Assembly: GCF_023100805.1 (NCBI RefSeq)
Contig: NZ_CP095855.1
Coordinates: 4,319,001 to 4,383,000 of the forward strand
DNA length: 64,000 nucleotides
Reading direction: 5' to 3'
DNA from: Chitinophaga filiformis
GTDB taxonomy: Bacteria; Bacteroidota; Bacteroidia; Chitinophagales; Chitinophagaceae
Shown here: positions 26,314 through 33,610 of the stretch, one piece after another
Position numbering within the stretch: position 1 is the stretch's first letter
How the letters are laid out: each line of letters opens with the position of its first letter
The notes under the pieces: generated by a model
What the model saw: the letters and a program-made list of their open reading frames with translations, nothing else
The model's database searches: none
What the model was told of the DNA's origin: nothing
Made by a program: the position numbers and the translations under genes

Positions 26314-26787
26314 ATGAATACTCCCCGACGTATTGAAAATGAAAATTTAAAGGAGAGAAGCACATATTTTTTCCGGCTTCTTATAATGATTGCAGCGATG
26401 ATCGTGTTTCAATTCTTATTGCCGGTTATCCGACCTCATCGTTTTTCTGGTTCAATCGAGGAATGGATATTGACCTTTATCCTTATTTTGGTTTTGACCG
26501 GATATTTCCTGTTCGAGAAAATATTTGTAAGTATAACTTTTGACCCTGATAATAGGAAAGTAACTTTAAAAACGCTCACCGTGATCAATGGCGAGGAAAT
26601 CAAGGACTATAATTATCCGGACATTTCCTTTAAAGGAGGTGAAGAAGCCGGAGGTTCAAACAAGCAACAGAGAGAATTTATTGAAATTTATAACAAAGGG
26701 AATAAGGTGATAAAGCTGAAAAGATTAGGCATTGGGGATTACCCTTTTGATAATCTACTGGCGGAATTGAAGCAGTTGAACAATTGA
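26314..26787 (+). CDS. membrane protein with C-terminal PH-like domain, unknown
   Basis: Encodes 157 residues. Two transmembrane helices (~21-41 and ~49-69) form a hairpin near the N-terminus, followed by a soluble part with alternating strands (FVSITFDPDNRKVTLKTLTVINGEEIKDYNYPDISF, FIEIYNKGNKVIKLKRLG) and a final amphipathic helix. This layout is that of small membrane-anchored PH-like (bPH) proteins. I recognise no specific family. Confidence 0.55.
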   Translation: MNTPRRIENENLKERSTYFFRLLIMIAAMIVFQFLLPVIRPHRFSGSIEEWILTFILILVLTGYFLFEKIFVSITFDPDNRKVTLKTLTVINGEEIKDYNYPDISFKGGEEAGGSNKQQREFIEIYNKGNKVIKLKRLGIGDYPFDNLLAELKQLNN

Positions 26788-26914
26788 TAGACATGTTCAG
26801 CCGTTGAAAAGCAGCGTTGTAAAAAAAGGACCCGCGTATGAATTTAAACCTGGACAAAATGTAGGACTTGTTATTAGGGCAACTATAAATAACGGGATCG
26901 TTTGACTACCGCAG

Positions 26915-26945
26915 TTGTATAGCTGAGGATATGTTATTACTTTTG
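26915..26945 (+). promoter_or_regulatory. near-consensus Bacteroidota promoter
   Basis: TTG at 26915-26917 and TACTTTTG at 26938-26945, spaced 20 bases, match the known TTG-N19-21-TAnnTTTG promoter of Bacteroidota sigma factor. The predicted start of transcription falls at about 26949, on or next to the ATG of the following gene. Confidence 0.65.
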
Positions 26946-26948
26946 AAT

Positions 26949-28274
26949 ATGGATAATATGCATTTTCTTTACAACTCTCTACAATTGAGGATACGTCCCG
27001 AGGACGTAGCTGATGTTATTATGGAGCTGGTGGGAAATGACATGTCAGTTTATGAAAGGGCAATGTTGGAAAAAGCGGCAAAGGGCGCTCTTGCCAGAAG
27101 TGTGCATAGTTATACCAGTATGGCTCAATCATTTTCCAGAGCAATAGGAGCTGAAAGGCAGGTAAAGAAGGCAATTGAACTGTTTAAGCTGGATGAACCT
27201 GCAAGGGATTATAACATAGTGGATAACATCAAGGAATTTATCGTTACGGTTTCTCCACTAATAGGAAAGAATCCGGCTTATAACGATTTCTCCGCGGATC
27301 GCCTGAATAGGGAACAACGCATGTCGCATGGGATCGATCTGTCTAAGCGAAGTTATAATAAGCGTTGGCGCTTATTGAAAAGATTGGAAAACAAACTGGA
27401 AAAATTCATACGGGAACTTCGCAAGCATGAATTTCAATTGGTCTCCAAGCACGGACTTGCCCATAGAATTAAGCATGAGGACTTCTTCTCGGATATCAAT
27501 ACTGCCTGTTTTATTGCGTACTACAATGCCCGTTGTAATGTAAGAAGTAAATTTACTTTCCAGGGACAGGACAGGCCGTTTGATGAGATTAGTGAAATGT
27601 TGTTAGCCCGCTGTGGTGATAGTGCTAATTGGTGGGCTATCGCACATATTTATACCGCTCAATCGGTATTATTCCACCTTACCGATGAACAAAAAGGTAT
27701 TTTGCTTGGAGAATGGACTACAATTCTGCAGGACATTGCAGCCCTTCTCCGGGATCTGTGGTCGGAGAACCTCATAAACAAAGCGACAATGATCGTGCGC
27801 AGAGGTAATGATTCCTCTACCTGGAACAATACCGCTGGCGCCTGGAACAAGGCAAGAGACAACTGGATCGACCTTATTTTTGCTTTAGGCATGGACGAAC
27901 TGCTGAACGAAATCTGCTTTGGAAAGGTTATGCGTTTAATGGCGGGAGATCTTGCGTACGGACATACTATGCTTGGTGGTGGTTTAGATCCAAATACATA
28001 TGTATGGGACGCGCTGCCATTTCCGTGGGAGGTAATAGAAGGGAAAGCCCAATGTACCCGGATCATGATATTCGAAGAGTGTAGAAAAGCAAAGGTGGAT
28101 CCTGTAAAGAGCGGGTGGATTGCACCCCGTGAAAGGTCTGTGGCCAAATTCACACCAACACCTGAGCTTGTTCATGGAGTGGTGATCAGCAATCCTTTTT
28201 TAGCCAGCGTTTTGAAGAAACATAAATATTACTCAGGAAAAAACGCGAAACCGATTAATCCTGAAAAAAACTAG
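26949..28274 (+). CDS. unknown 441-residue helical protein linked to a tRNA gene
   Basis: I do not recognise this family. The protein is mostly alpha-helical and basic in its first half, with no signal peptide or membrane segment. Visible landmarks are ADVIMELVGNDMSVYERAMLEKAA near the start, the basic helix NKRWRLLKRLENKLEKFIRELRKHEF (with an RELRKH that fits the loose HEPN R-x4-H pattern), WWAIAHIYTAQSVLFH in the middle, and a glycine/aromatic block DLAYGHTMLGGG...WDALPFPWEVI near the end. The promoter places +1 at about 26949, implying a leaderless message from this ATG or the one at 26958. A tRNA-shaped sequence begins one base after the stop codon. An RNA-binding or tRNA-related role is only inference from context. 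Confidence 0.65.
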   Translation: MDNMHFLYNSLQLRIRPEDVADVIMELVGNDMSVYERAMLEKAAKGALARSVHSYTSMAQSFSRAIGAERQVKKAIELFKLDEPARDYNIVDNIKEFIVTVSPLIGKNPAYNDFSADRLNREQRMSHGIDLSKRSYNKRWRLLKRLENKLEKFIRELRKHEFQLVSKHGLAHRIKHEDFFSDINTACFIAYYNARCNVRSKFTFQGQDRPFDEISEMLLARCGDSANWWAIAHIYTAQSVLFHLTDEQKGILLGEWTTILQDIAALLRDLWSENLINKATMIVRRGNDSSTWNNTAGAWNKARDNWIDLIFALGMDELLNEICFGKVMRLMAGDLAYGHTMLGGGLDPNTYVWDALPFPWEVIEGKAQCTRIMIFEECRKAKVDPVKSGWIAPRERSVAKFTPTPELVHGVVISNPFLASVLKKHKYYSGKNAKPINPEKN

Positions 28275-28275
28275 T

Positions 28276-28351
28276 TCTGGTATAGCTCAGTGGTAGAGCG
28301 CCCGGCTCGATTTCCGGGTGGACACAGGTTCGAGCCCTGTTACCAGAACCA
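28276..28351 (+). tRNA. tRNA with eight-base anticodon loop, isotype unclear
   Basis: A full cloverleaf can be drawn: acceptor TCTGGTA/TACCAGA (seven perfect pairs), D stem GCTC/GAGC with loop AGTGGTA, anticodon stem CCCGG/CCGGG, variable TGGAC, T stem ACAGG/CCTGT with loop TTCGAGC, discriminator A, and an encoded CCA (28349-28351). The anticodon loop is CTCGATTT, eight bases instead of seven, with T rather than a purine after the CGA triplet. The short variable arm argues against serine, so I give no isotype. It begins one base after the upstream stop codon. It may be a frameshift-reading tRNA, a tRNA mimic, or a decaying gene. Confidence 0.7.
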
Positions 28352-28554
28352 TTATTATTCTTTTCCTGTGATTGTACCGTTCCCATTGAATGAGGGATAC
28401 ATAGATTTGTTTCAGACAGGTTAAGCATGCCCCAACCTGGAAGCCATTTCTATTCGAAGGGATAATTTATTTGTCCCGACATGTTACTTTTCTTTCATGA
28501 ATGCTACTACATTCACTCTAGTCCTGACATGTAGTTTAAACCGGTATATAGAAT

Positions 28555-29472
28555 ATGAAAAACATAATTACACTTTTATTCGCTGTGTTCCTTTTGAATA
28601 ATGTACAAGCACAGGAACACATAAGTGCGGAAACAAAACAAGGAATTATAACGCTGGCAAGATTCTATAAAGAGAATAGTTCTTCAGGAAAGGATGCGAC
28701 AAGGGAGGCGAAGGAAAAAATCAACAGTGAAAAGATCGACTCGCTGGAGCTTGCTAAGCAATTTTTTCTGGCAGTCGTTGATACAGACAAGAGAATACTT
28801 TCAGAGAAATATTTGAGCAAGCCAGAACCTGCCACATTAAGAAATATATTCCTTGCTGTAAATGTTAACTGGAACTTGTATGAGGATACCCCTAAGGACA
28901 ATGATTTTTTGATAGACAGTCTTGCAAACGCGGATATAAGTGACCTTGAAATGTTGAGTACCTACTACGGCACAATTTTCGGATGTCTGACGAACAAAGT
29001 TCAGCCCTTCAACCTCAAAAAAATAGATTTCAATTTAAATGAGTATGGGTTAACAGGCGCCACGGAACGTAGCATATTTTTCCTGATGGCAATGGAACGG
29101 TTTGGAGCCTTAATCTGGGGGTATATAAACATCCCGAACCCACCTAATTTCCAGGCTGCTGTTGACATAGTCAGGCAATACCCGTCGTTCAATCATCAAC
29201 CATACTACGAATTTAAAGATCTCGAATTTCCCGACTTTCTTGTGATTACAGATAAAAGGAGACCTAAAGAGAGCTTTAAGCAATATTATATTGGCAAGTA
29301 TTTGGAAAATCTATATTATTATGCCGGAAGTCTTGAGCAAACAAATCACAGGAACGAGTGCAGAGAAGTGATTTCAAAATCAATTTTAAATGATACCAGC
29401 TACCTGAAATATTCGGCGAATCGGACCAACATTTCCGGGTTTATTCAACATATAAATGCCAAACATGACTGA
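28555..29472 (+). CDS. secreted protein, unknown function
   Basis: Encodes 305 residues with a signal peptide (MKNIITLLFAVFLLNNVQAQ, cut ~19). The mature part is helical and rich in Lys, Asn and aromatic residues, with no recognisable motif. Probably periplasmic. It stands alone; the 203 bases before it follow the tRNA, and the 289 bases after it contain nothing I can name. Confidence 0.6.
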   Translation: MKNIITLLFAVFLLNNVQAQEHISAETKQGIITLARFYKENSSSGKDATREAKEKINSEKIDSLELAKQFFLAVVDTDKRILSEKYLSKPEPATLRNIFLAVNVNWNLYEDTPKDNDFLIDSLANADISDLEMLSTYYGTIFGCLTNKVQPFNLKKIDFNLNEYGLTGATERSIFFLMAMERFGALIWGYINIPNPPNFQAAVDIVRQYPSFNHQPYYEFKDLEFPDFLVITDKRRPKESFKQYYIGKYLENLYYYAGSLEQTNHRNECREVISKSILNDTSYLKYSANRTNISGFIQHINAKHD

Positions 29473-29761
29473 TAATTTGTAGTGTAATTGAGAAGTCGAA
29501 GCTGCTCGAATTTACGTTTAAGTACCATCCTTGCCTAAGTTTGGAAAAGCGCATACAAAAAGAACCCGCTAACGTTCAAGATAATTTTGAGCGCTTATTA
29601 ATTTATTGAACCGGCCGTTTTTAATAAGTGATATACATCCATGCCTGTCAGACTACTCACAGGATAATTGTGTATTTGTTTCCTGCTTAAAAAAACGTAT
29701 ACTAGCGAAACATAAGTGCCAGCGACAAGACGCTATAAGATCAAGTTATCAAAAAAATAAA

Positions 29762-30646
29762 ATGAAGACACTTTTAACAATCGTTTTTCTAATAACGGCA
29801 TGCACTTCCTTTTCCCAGTCAGTCTTTCCGAGTCTAAGCCCCAAGGGGAGGATCGAGCAAACGGTTGGGCTTACAAACATTGCGGTTGACTATGAGCGTC
29901 CGGCTGCCCGGGGGCGTAAAGTATTCGGTGAGTTGGTTAAGTATGATAAACTGTGGAGGACGGGAGCAGGAAATTGTACAAAGATCACATTTAGTAAGCC
30001 AGTTGTCATCGACAATAAAAAGATAGACAAAGGAACTTATTCAGTCTTTACGATTCCGGGTGCAAATGAATGGACCGTAATATTCAATACAGATACGACA
30101 TTATATGGAACCGCCCGTTATGACGAAAAGAAAGATCTATTTCGTTTCAAAGTAAAGCCCAAACCGACAAGCCGGTATTATGAGTCATTGACGGTAGACA
30201 TTGACGTGATACCAAACAATGCCGTTGTTTATATAACATGGGAGAAAACCCAGGTTTCTTTCCCGGTAGAAACAGAAACAGACAAGATGGTGGATATCTT
30301 CATACAGCAGAAGTTATTGACAGGCATGTCAAAGGACCCGGATGAGTATGCAGCGGCATCGGAATATTATTTCTACATGGACAAGGAATTGGATCGGGCG
30401 CTGATACTTATGGATCGGGCAATTGGAATCAGAAAAGACGCCTGGTACTACAGGCAAAAGCTTGACATTCTGGAGAAGCAAATGAAGTATCAGGAAGCGA
30501 TTGACTTTGCTAATATTGCTATGTCAATAGACAAGCAGCGAACAGAATGGGATTTGAAAACGAAACAACTAAGTGAAAATGAATACAGGGAGCGGATTGA
30601 GTTTTTTAAGAACAAGCTGAATGGAAAAAGAAAATCGATTAAATAG
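29762..30646 (+). CDS. DUF2911 secreted protein
   Basis: Encodes 294 residues starting at MKTLLTIVFLITACTSFSQS, a signal peptide with a possible lipobox (ITAC). The DUF2911 core is clear: SPKGRIEQTVGLTNIAVDYERPAARGRKVFG, YDKLWRTGAGNCTKITFSKPV, KGTYSVFTIPGANEWTVIFN and VYITWEKTQVSFPV. A TPR-like helical C-terminus follows (~190-285). These periplasmic proteins are widespread in Bacteroidota with unknown function. The ORF upstream of this ATG lacks a leader, which decides the start. Its last 26 bases overlap the next gene. Confidence 0.85.
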   Translation: MKTLLTIVFLITACTSFSQSVFPSLSPKGRIEQTVGLTNIAVDYERPAARGRKVFGELVKYDKLWRTGAGNCTKITFSKPVVIDNKKIDKGTYSVFTIPGANEWTVIFNTDTTLYGTARYDEKKDLFRFKVKPKPTSRYYESLTVDIDVIPNNAVVYITWEKTQVSFPVETETDKMVDIFIQQKLLTGMSKDPDEYAAASEYYFYMDKELDRALILMDRAIGIRKDAWYYRQKLDILEKQMKYQEAIDFANIAMSIDKQRTEWDLKTKQLSENEYRERIEFFKNKLNGKRKSIK

Positions 30647-31193
30647 CGAATGCAAAGCGGTGAAATCTAAGAAGCAGTTCGAAATATTACCTTCCTTACC
30701 CACATATGGGCCTATGTATATCCCCGTAAGTGAAACAGGCAAACCATTTTATTCAGAGGGATTCCCTGTTCGCTTTTACAGGCGTGACGGGACTGAATGG
30801 GTTGCAAACTTTGAACCCGGGTGGACTGATTTAAAACAAGTTATTCAACTCGACAATACGGACCTGCTACTGGTAATTGCCTGCGGTACCTGTTACCTGA
30901 TGGATCCGGATGATACAAAGCCTGTTGCGGTATTTGGTGTTGGTTATTCTCATATTTTACAAGCAAACGCCAGCAGGTATGTATTACATGACGAAACGCA
31001 CCTCACTGTCATAGCGGCGGATGGCACACACTGGCGCACGGAAAGGATCTCGTGGGACGGGCTGGCAGACGTTAGGATCGAAAAAAATGTAGTCTCGGGG
31101 CTTGCTTTTAGCCCGACTTGTACCTCAGATGAGTGGGTAGCGTTTTCTTATGATCTTGATACAGGAAGTTTGGTAGGAGGGGGGGGTAGGTGA
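30621..31193 (+). CDS. hypothetical beta-propeller-like protein, likely frameshifted at its 3' end
   Basis: Encodes 190 residues from an ATG inside the preceding gene. The blocks PTYGPMYIPVSETGKPFYSEGF, VRFYRRDGTEWVANFEPGWTDLK and LLLVIACGTCYLMDPDD are a pattern I know from cytoplasmic Bacteroidota proteins of unknown function, similar in style to the protein at 12353-12826. The reading frame enters a run of eight G (31079+100 to +107, i.e. 31179-31186) and stops seven bases later. One G fewer would continue the frame as VGESFSVPDPKHPSE... to a stop at 31251, about 19 residues longer and protein-like. Confidence 0.65.
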   Translation: MEKENRLNSECKAVKSKKQFEILPSLPTYGPMYIPVSETGKPFYSEGFPVRFYRRDGTEWVANFEPGWTDLKQVIQLDNTDLLLVIACGTCYLMDPDDTKPVAVFGVGYSHILQANASRYVLHDETHLTVIAADGTHWRTERISWDGLADVRIEKNVVSGLAFSPTCTSDEWVAFSYDLDTGSLVGGGGR

Positions 31194-31262
31194 AAGTTTT
31201 TCCGTTCCAGACCCGAAGCATCCTTCTGAATGTCTTCATTTTTTTTTCTAAATAAGGAAATA

Positions 31263-31293
31263 AAAAGTCCGCTGTATTTGTCAGCGGACTTTT
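31263..31293. terminator. bidirectional intrinsic terminator
   Basis: AAAAGTCCGCTG (31263-31274) and CAGCGGACTTTT (31282-31293) form a perfect 12 bp stem with A-rich and T-rich ends. It separates two converging genes. Confidence 0.85.
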
Positions 31294-31336
31294 CATTAAC
31301 GTAAAGAATATTATTTTCACCAGGTTAAGGGTTAGT

Positions 31337-31789
31337 TTACACCTCCTTGACTTCAGCCTCTGCTTCCTCATTTTTTGAAGGAATAACTCCCCAGATCAGC
31401 AACCCGATAAGCAGTATCGCAACTACTTTACCTCCATATCTGGTGTAGAAAGGTAATTTATTAAGTTCTTCTTTATTTAGCTTTTGTGATGCTATAATTG
31501 CATCCACCTTTTCTTGTGGCAGATCATAAAAGGAATCTGTTTTTTCATCAAAGCAAACCAGTTTAGGCTCATCTATGACGTATAATGGAAGAAAATAGGC
31601 AATGTTATATTCCTTATGAAGTGTTGCCAGGTCAATAAAATTGCCGGTTTCTGATTTAAATTCATCAGTGTTAGGTAAGTCGTATACCTTGTTCAACACT
31701 TCTCTTTGCCCAAAAGGAATTCTAATGCCAGCAAGAACGGTACTTGAAGAAAATGCAATTAGCAGGGCGATAAAAACTGGACGGATCAT
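31337..31789 (-). CDS. exported protein with one C-terminal membrane helix
   Basis: Encodes 150 residues. A signal peptide (MIRPVFIALLIAFSSSTVLA) is followed by a soluble part with IPFGQREVLNKVYDLPNTDEF and a proline/aromatic segment, then a transmembrane helix near residues 120-137 (VVAILLIGLLIWGVI) and a short acidic tail. Such single-pass periplasmic proteins are common in Bacteroidota and uncharacterised. It is convergent with the gene at 30621. Confidence 0.6.
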   Translation of the reverse strand: MIRPVFIALLIAFSSSTVLAGIRIPFGQREVLNKVYDLPNTDEFKSETGNFIDLATLHKEYNIAYFLPLYVIDEPKLVCFDEKTDSFYDLPQEKVDAIIASQKLNKEELNKLPFYTRYGGKVVAILLIGLLIWGVIPSKNEEAEAEVKEV

Positions 31790-32051
31790 GGAAATTAAGC
31801 TGATTTAATATTACTTATTTAAGGGTTTAATAGCTCAGACACAGGTCTATAGGGCTAATTTCAAAATAAATATACATCTTTAATTTAAATATGATAAAAT
31901 AAATGTATTCATTTCGGACTATTGATGGTTATTGCAGGCACTCCGTATGCTAGCGGATTTTACTGCGGTCACCGCGATGAACTTCACTCATGATATATGA
32001 TATTATCTTTATTATATTTACAGCAATGACATCACTAAATCGTTGGTCTTT

Positions 32052-32639
32052 ATGACAAAAATAGAACAAGCCTTTCGTTTGTTTGATACTTATAATCAAC
32101 AGGACCCATCCCGGATAATATGGAATGGGGATCAGTATCCATCAGAATATTTTTACGCTATTCAATTGTATGAATGGGTGAACAAACTTAATCCGGAAGC
32201 CAGCGAGCCGCTTTTACTTGCTTCGAGGTGCCAGCACATAGGAAGATGGGAGATCGACAGAAAAACATACCCGGATGGTAGAGTAGGCTACCTGACATGG
32301 AAAAATGACCTGGCGCATTTCCACGCCCGCAAAGCAACAGAACTATTACAATCTATTGGATATGATGCTGACATCATTGCCCGGGTCAACGAAATTGTAT
32401 TGAAGAAAAGACTTAAAACGGATGCTGAGGTTCAAACGATGGAGGATGCCCTTTGCCTGGTGTTCCTGTCATTTCAGTATGATGATCTTATAAAGAAGCA
32501 TACGGAAGAAAAGATGATCGGCATTTTGCAGAAGACATGGGCAAAGATGAGCGAAGCAGGAAGGCAGGTGGCCTTGTCGCTTACTTATAGTGATGCGGGA
32601 AAGATGCTTTTGAATAAAGCGCTGCAGGGAGAGGACTAA
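32052..32639 (+). CDS. DUF4202 protein
   Basis: Encodes 195 residues starting MTKIEQAFRLFDTYNQQDP. The whole chain follows DUF4202: LLLASRCQHIGRWEIDRKTYPDGRVGYLTWKNDLAHFHARKA, then LKTDAEVQTMEDALCLVFLSFQY and TWAKMSEAGRQVAL. Conserved His and Asp residues (RCQHI, HFHA, EDALC) look like an HD-phosphohydrolase-like metal centre. Cytoplasmic, function unknown; in other bacteria the family is found near sulfur assimilation genes, but not here. Confidence 0.85.
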   Translation: MTKIEQAFRLFDTYNQQDPSRIIWNGDQYPSEYFYAIQLYEWVNKLNPEASEPLLLASRCQHIGRWEIDRKTYPDGRVGYLTWKNDLAHFHARKATELLQSIGYDADIIARVNEIVLKKRLKTDAEVQTMEDALCLVFLSFQYDDLIKKHTEEKMIGILQKTWAKMSEAGRQVALSLTYSDAGKMLLNKALQGED

Positions 32640-32832
32640 AAGAATGTTTGCATATCGAACATGTTGTGACGTCAGTCGAGTTCGTTTTGGCATAGAGAAT
32701 TTCAGCAATGTTGCAGACATACTACTGATAGATAATAAAGTGCGTTATTCAACTAAGGCGTGTATTTGCATGTCTGTTATCTTCTGGCAAGGTTTGACGC
32801 AATAACTAAAATCAGTACGCATAAATTAGCAG

Positions 32833-33429
32833 ATGATACTAACAGGTAATGTAGGAAAGTTTACGGTGATGTTGTTGATGAAGTTTCCAGCTTTTAACAG
32901 ACACTTTGTAATTGTCAATTTAGGAAAAGCTTATAAAATATTTCGCTCTATACCCACGGAAAAACTAAAAAGAACTCCAATAACGACGACGAACATCCTG
33001 AGCTTTAAATTTGATATATATGATGCATTTCACCTTTTAAAGGAATACGCTGCACAGATTGACAGGCTGGACATGATAAATAAATGTATTTCAATAAATG
33101 TGTGGGATAGTAGGCAAATGAATACTTTAATAAAGACGGTTACGCTTTCACTAACAGAACAGACATTTTTTGAACTGAAAGAACTTTATGACAAAAAAGT
33201 GTTTAATGAAAGATTGGGGAATAATTATATGCATTTTATTTCCATCTATCTTCACTCCGATATTAAAAGAAAAGCAAACGGTAATAGAGGAGTTGCAGAG
33301 GGTACATTGTTATATTCTTTAAGGTCAGAAAATGATAATAAAGAGAGGCGCTTAAAGTCAAAATTTAGCTTAACAAAACAAGAGGCAATTGCAATTTGTT
33401 CGTATGTGAGTTATTGGCAGACAGATTAG
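32833..33429 (+). CDS. hypothetical AT-rich protein
   Basis: Encodes 198 residues, basic, with no signal peptide or known motif. Its codons are visibly more AT-rich than those of the neighbouring carbohydrate genes, a sign of recent acquisition. A helical central part (YDAFHLLKEYAAQIDRLDMINKC) is flanked by strand-like parts. A shorter start at the internal ATG near 32878 (MKFPAFNRHF) is possible. Confidence 0.5.
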   Translation: MILTGNVGKFTVMLLMKFPAFNRHFVIVNLGKAYKIFRSIPTEKLKRTPITTTNILSFKFDIYDAFHLLKEYAAQIDRLDMINKCISINVWDSRQMNTLIKTVTLSLTEQTFFELKELYDKKVFNERLGNNYMHFISIYLHSDIKRKANGNRGVAEGTLLYSLRSENDNKERRLKSKFSLTKQEAIAICSYVSYWQTD

Positions 33430-33610
33430 TAATACAGAAATATAAAATCAGCTGCATGCCCCGAGTTACTTCCGAAATCGTATCTTTACCCCGAAACCAT
33501 ATTCTTTTAACCCAGTAAACCCATTACCTGATTCCATACCTGTTGATTTACAGTTCAATCTGTAGAAAACCCATCAATACCTCGCATCTTTTCCCACTTA
33601 AATACTATAT

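Noticed and set aside
28276..28351. Assignment as tRNA-Ser (CGA), tRNA-Arg (TCG) or tRNA-Ile (GAT)
   Set aside because: The eight-base loop allows several triplets. Serine is unlikely because the variable arm is short, and arginine and isoleucine would need a C instead of T at position 33.
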